Source: Azoarcus sp. TTM-91
GTDB taxonomy: Bacteria > Pseudomonadota > Gammaproteobacteria > Burkholderiales > Rhodocyclaceae
DNA: 36,457 bases
NCBI RefSeq assembly: GCF_012911025.1
Contig: NZ_WUEI01000043.1
Span: forward strand, 1-36,457
Direction of reading: 5' to 3'
Numbering within the stretch: the first letter of the stretch is position 1; every line of letters starts with the position of its first letter. A model generated the notes under the pieces. It did no database searches. It saw nothing but the letters and a program-made list of their open reading frames with translations, and was not told where the DNA came from. Below are positions 14,474-22,331 of the stretch, one piece after another. Made by a program: the position numbers and the translations under genes.

Positions 14474-16879
14474 TTACCAGCGATAAGTCGCCGTTGCCAC
14501 CGCCGAGCGCGAGGCGCCGTAGAAGCAGGCGTAGGAGCAGGTCGCGTAGCGCTCGTCGAACAGGTTGTTGATGTTGAGCGACAGCTGCCATTGCGGGGTG
14601 AACTGGTAGCTGAGCATGGCGTCGGCCACGGTGAAATCGGAGGCCTTGTTGGTGTTGGCGCCGTCGTAGCTTTCGCCGTAGTAGCGCAGGCCGCCGCCCA
14701 GCTTCAGCGCCGGGGTGAGCTGGTAGTCGGCCCACACCGAGGCGGTGTGCATGGGGACGCTGGCGCTGCGGTTGCCCTTGGTGCCGGAGTCGCTCTTGGT
14801 CACCTTGTTGTCGACGTAGCCGTAGGCGGCGATCACGCTGAGCCGTTCGGTGAAATGGGCGCGCAGTTCGACCTCGAAGCCCTGGGATTCGACTTCGCCC
14901 TCCTGGATGTACTCGCCCGGGTTGTTGAGGTCGTTGGTGGTGACGTTGGTCTGGGTGAGTTGGTAGGCGGAGGCGGTGACCGACAGGGCCTGGCCGGCCG
15001 GCTGGTAGCGCAGGCCGAGTTCGTATTGCTTGCCTTCGGTGGGCTTGAAGGCACGGCCGCCCGCATCCCGGCCGCTGGCGGGCTCGAAGGATTCGGCGTA
15101 GCTGAGGTAGGGGGCGAAGCCGTTGTCGAACAGGTAAACCAGGCCGGCGCGGCCGGTGGTGGCGTCGTCGTCGTAGTCGGTGGCGGAGCTGCCGCTGAGG
15201 TAGTCCTTGGAGCGGCCGTAGACCTTGTCATGGCGCCCGCCCAGCATCACCACCCAGCGCTCGGCGATCTTCATGTGGTCCTGCGCATAGATGCCGAGCT
15301 GGCGGGTGTTCTCGCGGAAGTGGCTCTGGGGCGTGGCGTCCAGGGTGACCGGGCTGCCGTAGACCGGGTTGTAGAGATCGAGCGGCGCGGCGCTGCCACC
15401 GTATTGCAGGCGCTTGAATTCCGACTCGGAGTAGTCGATGCCGACGAGCACCGTGTGGGCCACCGCGCCGGTCTGGAAGCGGCCTTCGAGCTGGTTGTCC
15501 ACCGTCCAGGAGCGGTTCTTGTCGTTGCGGGTGTAGGCGCCGCGGAAGACGCTGCTGTCGGTGGCGGCGAGCGAGTCGAGCCAGATGTCGCGGTAGTCGC
15601 TTCTGGAGGTGAAGTAGAGCAGGTTCTGGCGGAAGCTCAGCTGCTCGTTGAAGCGGTGGCTGAAGAGGTAGCCGACGGTGCTGTTCTCGGTCTCGAACTT
15701 GTTGAAGCCGGGCTCGCCGACGAAGCGGTCGCGCGGGATGCGGCCGTTGACGTTATGGCTGACGGTGCCGGAGGCCGGCAGGCCATAGTTGTAGACGGTG
15801 TCGTTCTCCTGGTAGTTGGCGAACAGGGTGAAGGAGGTGTCGGCGCCGGGCTGCCAGCGCAGCGCGGCGGCGCCGAAGTTGCGGTCGTCGGGGACGTGGT
15901 CCACCGAGGTGTCGCTGCGGCGGACCAGGCCGGTGAGGCGGTAGGTGAGGCTGCCGTCCTCGTTCAGCGCGCCGGTGAAGTCGCCGGCGATCTGCTGGCG
16001 GTCGTAGTCGCCCAGCTGCAGCTTCAGCTCGCGCTGGGTTTCGGCCTGCGGCAGCTTGCTCACCATGTTGATGATGCCGCCGGGCGCGGCGTTGCCGTAC
16101 AGCACCGAGGCTGGCCCTTTCAGCAGTTCGATGCGCTCCATGGCGTAGGGCTCGGACACGCCGGAGAAGGTGTTGCGTGAGAGCTTGGTGCCGTTGAGGT
16201 ACATCGGCGCCGAGCCGGTGACGTTGAAGCCGCGGATCACCATGCCGTCGCTGGTGGTGTTGTCGCCGCCCAGCGGATGCACGCCCGAGGTGTAGCGCAG
16301 CGCCTGGGCGAGGGATTCCGCGTTCTGCACCTCGATCTGCTCGGCGGTGACGATGGAGACCGACTGCGGCGTCTCGATCAGCGGGATGTCGGACTTGCTG
16401 GCGGTGATGCTGCGGGTGGCGATGTAGCCCTTGACCGGGCCGAGCGCGGTTTCCGTGCCCGCGCCGGCGGACGCGGTGACGGTGACCGGCGCCAGCGTGG
16501 TCTCGCGGCCCGGCGGAGGCGGCGCCTTGCGCAGGGTGTAGGTGCCGCCGCCGAGGTCGGCCAGCTCGTAGCCGCTGCCTGAAAGTAGGCGGGCAAAGCC
16601 TTCGCCCACGCCGTAGCTGCCCTGCAGGCCGGGGCTGCGCAAGCCGGCGACCAGGGCGGGGTCGAAGGACAGGCGCACGCCGGTTTGCGCGGCGAACTGG
16701 GCGAGCACGTCGCCCAGCGGGCCGGCGGCGATCTGGTAGCTGCGGGCGGCGGCGGCCGGTTCGGCGGCCAGGGCTTGCGGCGCCAGCGCGGCGGCGAGTC
16801 CGCCCAGCATCAGCCGGAGGGCGAGGGCGAGGGGGCGGCGGGCGAGGGTGCGCTGGCTGGAGGCGGTGCGGTGCGGCAT
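14474..16879 (-). CDS. TonB-dependent siderophore receptor with STN signalling domain (FecA/FpvA type)
   Basis: An 801-residue outer-membrane ferric-siderophore transporter and signal transducer. After a signal peptide (basic start, hydrophobic stretch, ending near ALAAEP) comes a secretin/TonB N-terminal (STN) domain (about residues 44-120, SYQIAAGPLGDVLAQFAAQT), a linker, the plug (IETPQSVSIVTAEQI and ELLKGPASVLYG) and a barrel ending in TYRW. The STN domain contacts the FecR-type protein encoded upstream. ATG 16879 was chosen for AAAGGAAA just upstream and for the signal peptide; the frame runs 24 codons further, but these precede no signal. Downstream of fecI and fecR, and behind a Fur box, it is expected to be iron-repressed and induced by its own siderophore. 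Confidence 0.95.
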   Translation of the reverse strand: MPHRTASSQRTLARRPLALALRLMLGGLAAALAPQALAAEPAAAARSYQIAAGPLGDVLAQFAAQTGVRLSFDPALVAGLRSPGLQGSYGVGEGFARLLSGSGYELADLGGGTYTLRKAPPPPGRETTLAPVTVTASAGAGTETALGPVKGYIATRSITASKSDIPLIETPQSVSIVTAEQIEVQNAESLAQALRYTSGVHPLGGDNTTSDGMVIRGFNVTGSAPMYLNGTKLSRNTFSGVSEPYAMERIELLKGPASVLYGNAAPGGIINMVSKLPQAETQRELKLQLGDYDRQQIAGDFTGALNEDGSLTYRLTGLVRRSDTSVDHVPDDRNFGAAALRWQPGADTSFTLFANYQENDTVYNYGLPASGTVSHNVNGRIPRDRFVGEPGFNKFETENSTVGYLFSHRFNEQLSFRQNLLYFTSRSDYRDIWLDSLAATDSSVFRGAYTRNDKNRSWTVDNQLEGRFQTGAVAHTVLVGIDYSESEFKRLQYGGSAAPLDLYNPVYGSPVTLDATPQSHFRENTRQLGIYAQDHMKIAERWVVMLGGRHDKVYGRSKDYLSGSSATDYDDDATTGRAGLVYLFDNGFAPYLSYAESFEPASGRDAGGRAFKPTEGKQYELGLRYQPAGQALSVTASAYQLTQTNVTTNDLNNPGEYIQEGEVESQGFEVELRAHFTERLSVIAAYGYVDNKVTKSDSGTKGNRSASVPMHTASVWADYQLTPALKLGGGLRYYGESYDGANTNKASDFTVADAMLSYQFTPQWQLSLNINNLFDERYATCSYACFYGASRSAVATATYRW

Positions 16880-17082
16880 GCGGTGCTTTCCTTTCGAAGG
16901 GATGGGCCGGATGAGTCGGGCGCCTTGTTCTGGCGTTTTCATCCGGTACACCGCATGAGCGGGAAAAAAGTGTCAGCGGCTTGCGACCGGGCCTCGAGGT
17001 TAGGGGCCTGGAACCCTGGGCGGCGGGCGCTGGCGCGATGCCGGGCGGCGCGAACGCGCGCATGCGGACCGCTCCGCGGCTG

Positions 17083-18063
17083 TCATCCGCCTTCCGGCGG
17101 AGCCTCCAGGCTGATCCAGTAGCGGGTGATTCGGCGGGCCGCTAGCGGGCGGGTCTTGAGCAGTAGTTCCAGGCTGGCCTCGGTGTCCCGCAGCGGGAAG
17201 GCGCCGGAGACGCGCAGCTCGGCCACCGCCGGGTCGCAGCGCAGCACGCCGGGGCGGTAGCGGCCGACCTCGGCCACCCAGTCGGCCAGGCGCATGTCGC
17301 GGGCGACCAGCATGCCGTCCGCCCACAGGGCGTCGCCGGCGGCCGCCGGGAGGCTGGCGGCGATGGCGTCCTCGCCGAAGCGGGTGCGCTCGCCTGCGGG
17401 CACGGTGCGCTCGACACCGGCGCGGGTGTGGATGCGCACTGCGCCTTCGTATACCGCCAGCTCGGTGGCGTGGTCGAACTGGCGTACCGAGAAGCGGGTG
17501 CCCAGCGGCTGCAGCCGGCCCTGGGCGGTGAGAACGACGAAGGGTCGCGACCGGGGCTGCTTGTCCGGCGCGGTGGCGATCATCACCTCGCCTTCGATGA
17601 GGTGCAGCTGGCGTTCATGTTCGGTGTAGCGGATGTCCACCGCGCTGGCGCTGGCCAGGGTGAGTAGGGTGCCGTCGGCCAGTTGCAGGCTGCGCTGTTC
17701 GCCGGTGGCGGTGCGCAGGTCGGCCTGCCAGGCGTTCCACGGCTGATGGCGCCACAGCAGCCAGCCGGCGGGCGCGGCCAGGGCGAGCAGGCCGAGGCTG
17801 CGCAGGGCGCTGCGGCGGCCGTGGCGCGGTAGGCCGTCCAGGGTGCGGCGGCCGATCTGCCCCGGCACCTGGCGGAAGCTGCCCAGCACGATTTCCGCCT
17901 GCTGCCAGGCGGCGGCGTGCGCCGGGCTCTGGCCGCGCCAGCGTTCGAGTTCGCGGCGCAGCGCCGGGCTGTCTTCGCCGGCGTGCAGGCGCACCAGCCA
18001 GTCGGCGGCTTCTTCCAGCAGGGCGTCGCTGATCTCGCTGGCCACGGCTGCGCGGGCACTCAC
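17083..18063 (-). CDS. fecR: FecR-family anti-sigma factor / sigma regulator
   Basis: A 326-residue inner-membrane regulator. The cytoplasmic N-terminal part (about residues 8-75, with EEAADWLVRLHAGEDS) holds the sigma factor, a transmembrane helix lies near residues 88-106 (LGLLALAAPAGWLLW), and the periplasmic FecR domain follows (TGEQRSLQLADGTLLTLAS, then a C-terminal STN-like secretin fold) that senses the loaded receptor. The start is GTG 18063, overlapping the stop of the sigma factor (GTGA). A 203-base gap separates it from the receptor gene, where I see no gene; a sigma-dependent promoter for the receptor would be expected there but I cannot point to one. Confidence 0.93.
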   Translation of the reverse strand: MSARAAVASEISDALLEEAADWLVRLHAGEDSPALRRELERWRGQSPAHAAAWQQAEIVLGSFRQVPGQIGRRTLDGLPRHGRRSALRSLGLLALAAPAGWLLWRHQPWNAWQADLRTATGEQRSLQLADGTLLTLASASAVDIRYTEHERQLHLIEGEVMIATAPDKQPRSRPFVVLTAQGRLQPLGTRFSVRQFDHATELAVYEGAVRIHTRAGVERTVPAGERTRFGEDAIAASLPAAAGDALWADGMLVARDMRLADWVAEVGRYRPGVLRCDPAVAELRVSGAFPLRDTEASLELLLKTRPLAARRITRYWISLEAPPEGG

Positions 18064-18557
18064 AGGGCTTTCAGGCAGGCGATGAAGCCGCTGCGCATGT
18101 GGCGTTTCACCGTGGCCAGGGAGACGTCCATGCGGCTGGCGATCTCGGCGTAGCCCAGGCCGTCGAGCTGGGAGAGCAGGAAGATGTCGCGGGTGCGCGC
18201 CGGCATGCTGCGCAGCATGGCCTCGATGCGGTACAGGGCTTCGAGGATGAGCAGGCGGCTCTCCGGCGAGGGCGCTTCCGGTTCCGGCAGGTGGGCGATG
18301 GTCTCCAGGTAGGCGCGCTCCACTTCCTGCCGGCGCCAGTGGTCCACCATGATGCCGCGGGCGATGTGGGTGAGCAGCGCCCGCGGCTGGCCGAGGTCCA
18401 GCCGCCGCTGGCCGAGCAGGCGCAGGAAGGTGTCCTGGGCGACGTCTGCCGCATGGTGGCGGCAGCCCAGCTTGCGCCTGAGCATGGCGTGCAGCCAGCC
18501 ATAGTGGCCGCGGTACAGGTCGGCGATGTCGTCGGACGGGGCGCAGGCGTCGGTCAC
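18060..18557 (-). CDS. fecI: FecI-type ECF sigma factor
   Basis: A 165-residue extracytoplasmic-function sigma factor of the iron-starvation type. Region 2 spans about residues 12-78 (LYRGHYGWLHAMLRRKLG, DVAQDTFLRLL, HIARGIMVDHWRR), and region 4 about residues 105-160 (LPARTR-like start then FLLSQLDGLGYAEIASRMDV and SLATVKRHM, the -35-binding helix-turn-helix). The start is GTG 18557 with GGAG seven bases upstream. It overlaps fecR and directs transcription of the receptor gene. The Fur-box-like sequence at 18621-18639 lies 64 bases upstream, so it should be made only when iron is low. Confidence 0.93.
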   Translation of the reverse strand: MTDACAPSDDIADLYRGHYGWLHAMLRRKLGCRHHAADVAQDTFLRLLGQRRLDLGQPRALLTHIARGIMVDHWRRQEVERAYLETIAHLPEPEAPSPESRLLILEALYRIEAMLRSMPARTRDIFLLSQLDGLGYAEIASRMDVSLATVKRHMRSGFIACLKAL

Positions 18558-18620
18558 TGCAGGCTCCAGGAGAACCCGCCGCAGCGGCAGGTTTGCCGGC
18601 GGCGCAGGTAAAACTTAATC

Positions 18621-18639
18621 AATAATGGTTCTCATTCTC
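18621..18639 (-). promoter_or_regulatory. Fur box upstream of fecI
   Basis: AATAATGGTTCTCATTCTC matches the 19-base Fur consensus GATAATGATAATCATTATC at 14 of 19 positions. It is an AT-rich island in GC-rich DNA, 64 bases before the fecI start. Iron-loaded Fur would block the promoter here. The ABC-transporter ATPase gene starts 217 bases away on the other strand; whether it is also affected is unknown. No gene is seen in the rest of 18558-18855. Confidence 0.8.
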
Positions 18640-18855
18640 TAGGCAAGGGCGGCGGTGGTCAATGTCCGCCTTCGCCGGCGGCGCCACCAGGCGGCAGGCA
18701 GCGCCACGGCGCCGCCGGGCGCATGGCCGTGGGCGTAGCCAAACCGGCCCCGCCGCGGCGCGGAAATGGCATCTCCCCAGGCGCCGGCCATTGGTTAGTC
18801 TTGATCCCGACGAGGCGCGCCCGGCGCGTCCTTCCACGATTTCACGGACGCGACG

Positions 18856-19641
18856 ATGGCCGCCCTGGCAATAGACAACATCAGCAAGACCTTCGACATC
18901 GACGGCCGCAGCGTGACCGCGCTCGACTCGGTGAGCCTGGACCTCGCCCCCGGCGAGTTCGGCGCCCTGATCGGCCCCTCCGGCTGCGGCAAGTCCACGC
19001 TGCTGCGCATGGTGGCGGACATCGTGTCGCCCACCAGCGGACATATCTCGGTGGCCGGCGAGGCGCCGCGCAAGGCGCGGCTGGCGCACCACATCGGCTT
19101 CGTGTTCCAGGACGCGACGCTGCTGCCCTGGCGCACGGTGAGCGAGAACATCCGCCTGCCGCTGGAGGTGGTGGGCGGGCGCCGCGCGGTGGACCCGGCG
19201 GCCATCCAGGCGCTGGTGGAACTGGTGGGGCTGGCCGGTTTCGAGCATGCGCGGCCCTCCCAGCTTTCCGGCGGCATGCAGCAGCGCTGCGCCATCGCCC
19301 GCGCGCTGGTGACTTCGCCGCAGATGCTGCTGCTGGACGAACCCTTCGGTGCGCTGGACGAGATCATGCGCTTCCGCATGAACCTGGAGCTGTTGCGCAT
19401 CTGGGCGGAGTCGCGCACCACCGCGCTGATGGTGACCCACTCCATCGAGGAGGCGGTGCTGATGGCCGACCGCATCTTCGTGATGGCGGCGCGGCCGGGC
19501 CGCATCGTCGATGAGATCAAGGTGGACCTGCCGCGCCCGCGCCGGCTGTCGCAGATCGGCGAGCCGGACTTCGTCGCCCTGGTGGAGCGGGCGCGCAAGA
19601 GCCTGTTCGGCGACATGGTGGAGATGCTGCAGGATGCTTGA
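18856..19641 (+). CDS. ABC transporter ATP-binding protein (nitrate/sulfonate/taurine type)
   Basis: A 261-residue ATPase powering an importer. The Walker A GPSGCGKST is at residues 40-48, the Q-loop in FVFQDATLLPW, the signature LSGGMQQR at 137-144, Walker B LLLDEP at 158-163 and the switch His195 in VTHS. The LPW after the Q-loop and the late MAARPGRI segment are typical of the NrtD/SsuB/TauB/ThiZ group, whose importers carry small anionic or heterocyclic nutrients. Its last 8 bases overlap the first permease gene. No periplasmic binding protein is encoded next to it, which is unusual for an importer of this group. Confidence 0.94.
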   Translation: MAALAIDNISKTFDIDGRSVTALDSVSLDLAPGEFGALIGPSGCGKSTLLRMVADIVSPTSGHISVAGEAPRKARLAHHIGFVFQDATLLPWRTVSENIRLPLEVVGGRRAVDPAAIQALVELVGLAGFEHARPSQLSGGMQQRCAIARALVTSPQMLLLDEPFGALDEIMRFRMNLELLRIWAESRTTALMVTHSIEEAVLMADRIFVMAARPGRIVDEIKVDLPRPRRLSQIGEPDFVALVERARKSLFGDMVEMLQDA

Positions 19642-20428
19642 GATGCGCAGACCCGGTCGGGGCGCCGGCCTCGCCCTCGCACGCTGGCTGCCGCCGGCGC
19701 TGGTGCTGCTGGCGGCGCTGGCCGGCTGGGAGGCGGCGGCGCGGCTGGGCTGGCTGCCGCTGACGGTGGCGCGGCCCAGCGCGGTGCTGCGACTGTTGGC
19801 GGCGGAGTACGCCGGCCTGCTGGCCGAACTGGCGCCGACGCTGTTCGCCGCCGCCTGGGGCTATCTGCTGGCCCTGGCGGTGGCGCTGGCGCTGGGCTCG
19901 CTGGCCTATCTGTACAAGTCGCTGGAGGGCACCGTGCTGACGGTGGGCGCGGTGTTCAACAGCATTCCCATCATCGCCATCGCGCCGGCGCTCATCATCT
20001 GGCTGGGGCTGTCCTTGTCCACCCGGGTGGCGATTACCGCGGTGGTGTGCTTCTTCCCGCTGCTGATCGCCTTCGTGCAGGGCCTCAACACCCGCCGCGC
20101 CACCGCCGCCGAGCTGTTCACCGTGCTGGCGGCGACGCCGCTGCAGCGCTTCCGCCTGCTGGCCTTGCCGGGGGCGCTGCCCTACCTGTTCATGGGCATG
20201 AAAATCACCGCTCCCTTCGCGCTGCTGGGCGCGCTGGTGGGCGAGTGGACCGGCGCCGAGTCCGGCCTGGGCGTGGTGATGCTGAACGCGATGTTCGGCC
20301 TGCAGGTGGATCGCCTGTGGGCGACGGTGCTGCTGGCCTGCGTGGTGTCCACCGCCGCCTACGCCTACGTTTGCCTGCTGGAGCGGCTGGCACTGCCGGC
20401 CGACCTGCGCGAAGGGGAGGCGGTATGA
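19634..20428 (+). CDS. ABC transporter permease 1
   Basis: A 264-residue inner-membrane protein with about six hydrophobic helices and the binding-protein-dependent transport (BPD_transp_1) fold. The cytoplasmic EAA-type loop that docks to the ATPase is seen at ELFTVLAATPLQRFRLLALPGALPYLF. ATG 19634 overlaps the end of the ATPase gene. Together with permease 2 it would form a heterodimeric channel. Families with two different permeases and one ATPase include importers for riboflavin and for thiamine-pyrimidine precursors, but the sequence alone does not identify the cargo. Confidence 0.9.
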   Translation: MLEMRRPGRGAGLALARWLPPALVLLAALAGWEAAARLGWLPLTVARPSAVLRLLAAEYAGLLAELAPTLFAAAWGYLLALAVALALGSLAYLYKSLEGTVLTVGAVFNSIPIIAIAPALIIWLGLSLSTRVAITAVVCFFPLLIAFVQGLNTRRATAAELFTVLAATPLQRFRLLALPGALPYLFMGMKITAPFALLGALVGEWTGAESGLGVVMLNAMFGLQVDRLWATVLLACVVSTAAYAYVCLLERLALPADLREGEAV

Positions 20429-20495
20429 AGCGGCTTTTCCACCCATGCGCGCGGCGGGCGGCGTCGGCTGCCGGCCGGCCGGGGAGGGCGGTGCG

Positions 20496-21332
20496 ATGAG
20501 CGCGGTGACCTTGAGCAAGCGTGGCAGCCCCGCACTGGGCGCCATCCGCCGCGCCACGCTGGGCCGCGGCCTGCCTGCGCCCTTGCGGGTAACGCTGGCG
20601 CGGCTGGTGAATTACCTCGCCTGCCTGGCCTTGGCGCTGCTGCTGTGGCAGGTGCTGGTGAGCGTGTTCCAGGTGCCGGCCTATCTCATGCCCAGCCCGG
20701 CGCAGTGCTTCGCCGCGATGGCGCGCGAGGGGGCAATGCTGGCCGGTGCGGTGGGCTGGACGGTGTTCGCCACCCTGCTCGGCATGGCCATCAGCCTCGT
20801 GCTGGCGACGCTGCTGGCGGTGGGCTTCATCGCCTGTCCGCTGCTGGACCGGGTGGTGATGCCGCTGATCCTGCTGATGCGCACCGTGCCGATGATCGCG
20901 GTGGCGCCCATCCTGGTGCTGGTGTTCGGCCGCGAGCAGGGCAACACCGTCGGCATGGTGGTGCTGCTCACCTTCTTCCAGATCATGCTGGCGGCGAAGA
21001 AGGGTTTCCAGGCGCCCGGGCGCAACCTGATGGAGCTGATGCACACCTGCGGCGCCGGCTTCTGGCAGACGCTGCTCAAGGTGCGCCTGCCGTGCGCGCT
21101 GCCCTTCCTCTTCACCGGCCTGCGCATCGCCGCCGGCACCGCCATCCTGTGCGCGATGTTCGCCGAATGGCTGTCCGGCGCGCCCGGCCTCGGCTCGCTG
21201 ATGCTGGACGCCTACGCCCGGCAGGATTTCGCGCTGATGTGGGCGGCGGTGCTGGCCAGCACCAGCGCGGCGTATGTGTTCTTCACCCTCACCATCGCCT
21301 TCGAGGTGGCGGTGATCGAGTGGGGGCGCTGA
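20496..21332 (+). CDS. ABC transporter permease 2
   Basis: A 278-residue inner-membrane permease of the same BPD_transp_1 family, with five or six hydrophobic helices and the EAA loop at LMHTCGAGFWQTLLKVRLPCALPFLF. It differs clearly from permease 1, so the importer is probably a heterodimer. ATG 20496 was chosen because GGGGAGGG lies seven bases upstream and the extension upstream is low-complexity. It is followed after 84 bases by SDR 3 in the same direction. Confidence 0.9.
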   Translation: MSAVTLSKRGSPALGAIRRATLGRGLPAPLRVTLARLVNYLACLALALLLWQVLVSVFQVPAYLMPSPAQCFAAMAREGAMLAGAVGWTVFATLLGMAISLVLATLLAVGFIACPLLDRVVMPLILLMRTVPMIAVAPILVLVFGREQGNTVGMVVLLTFFQIMLAAKKGFQAPGRNLMELMHTCGAGFWQTLLKVRLPCALPFLFTGLRIAAGTAILCAMFAEWLSGAPGLGSLMLDAYARQDFALMWAAVLASTSAAYVFFTLTIAFEVAVIEWGR

Positions 21333-21416
21333 GCGGGATGAACGCGTTCTCGGGCCCATTGCCCTCGCCATCCGCGGCGCAGCTCGGCCTCTGTGGCACG
21401 CGGCGGAGCAACTGAC

Positions 21417-22241
21417 ATGGAAACAATCGAAATGGCCGCAAGCGAGAAAGCGCCGGCAGAGGCAGGCGCGATGCAGGGCAAGGTCGCCTTCATCACCGGC
21501 GCCACCCGCGGCCTGGGCCGCGAACTGGCGCTGATGCTGGCCCAGGCCGGCGCCAACGTGGCGCTGGTCGGCCGCGACCGCGAGGCGGGCGATGCGGTGG
21601 CGGCGGAGATCCGCCAACTGGGCCGCGAAGCGCTGGCCCTGGCGGCGGACGTGACCGCCAGCGATGAAATGGACCTGGCCGCCCAGGCCGCACTGGCCTG
21701 CTTCGGCAGGGTGGACCTGCTGCTGTGCGTGGCCGGCGTCGGCAGCCCGCGCAAGCCGGTGTGGGAGTGCGATGCCGCCGACTACCACGCCTGCTTCGAC
21801 ATCAACGTGCTCGGCGTGATGCTGGCCCTGCGCGCCGTGCTGCCGGCCATGGTGGCGCGCAAGCAGGGCAGGGTGGTGGTGATAGGCGGTACCTACGGCC
21901 ACAAGGGCGTGGCCGGCTCGGCGCTGTACGCCGCCTCGAAGTGGGCCCTGCGCGGGCTGGTGAAATCGGTGGCGCGTGAAGTGGGCGAGCACGGCATCAC
22001 CGCCAACCTGGTCTCGCCCGGCGGCGTCGCCGGCCCGCGGCTGACGCGCTTGTTCCAGCAATCCGCCGACCGCGAAGGCCTGAGCTACGAGGCGGTGCTG
22101 GAGCGCTTCACCGCCGGCAGCGCGCTCGGGCGCCTGGTGGAAGGCGAAGACATCGCCCGCGCGGTGCTGCACCTGGCCTCGGACGCCGGCCGCATGTGCA
22201 CCGGGCAGGACATCGTGGTGGATGCGGGCACGGTGGTGTAG
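21417..22241 (+). CDS. Short-chain dehydrogenase/reductase (SDR 3)
   Basis: A 274-residue SDR with an extra N-terminal tail of about 18 residues. The cofactor motif TGATRGLG is at residues 27-34, and Y171-xxx-K175 is the catalytic pair. As in SDR 1 and 2 the catalytic Ser is replaced (Gly158, in VIGGTYGHKG), and here the usual NNAG is CVAG. It is more distant from SDR 1 and 2 than they are from each other, yet keeps SKWALRG. GGAG lies eight bases before ATG 21417. It ties this plus-strand block to the first catabolic block although the iron cassette lies between them. It ends with TAG. Confidence 0.9.
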   Translation: METIEMAASEKAPAEAGAMQGKVAFITGATRGLGRELALMLAQAGANVALVGRDREAGDAVAAEIRQLGREALALAADVTASDEMDLAAQAALACFGRVDLLLCVAGVGSPRKPVWECDAADYHACFDINVLGVMLALRAVLPAMVARKQGRVVVIGGTYGHKGVAGSALYAASKWALRGLVKSVAREVGEHGITANLVSPGGVAGPRLTRLFQQSADREGLSYEAVLERFTAGSALGRLVEGEDIARAVLHLASDAGRMCTGQDIVVDAGTVV

Positions 22242-22331
22242 CGGCGCTGCGGCGCAAGCAAGCCGGCCCGAAGGTAGCGCGTATCCGCAAGCCACAGCCC
22301 CGGACCAGAACGAACCAAATACAGAGAGAAC

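Noticed and set aside
14591..16180. Long plus-strand open frame opposite the siderophore receptor
   Set aside because: Low-complexity Val/Gly/Ala sequence without motifs, antisense to a well-supported receptor gene.
16880..17082. FecI-dependent promoter between fecR and the receptor gene
   Set aside because: Expected from the system, but no convincing -35/-10 pair was found by eye.
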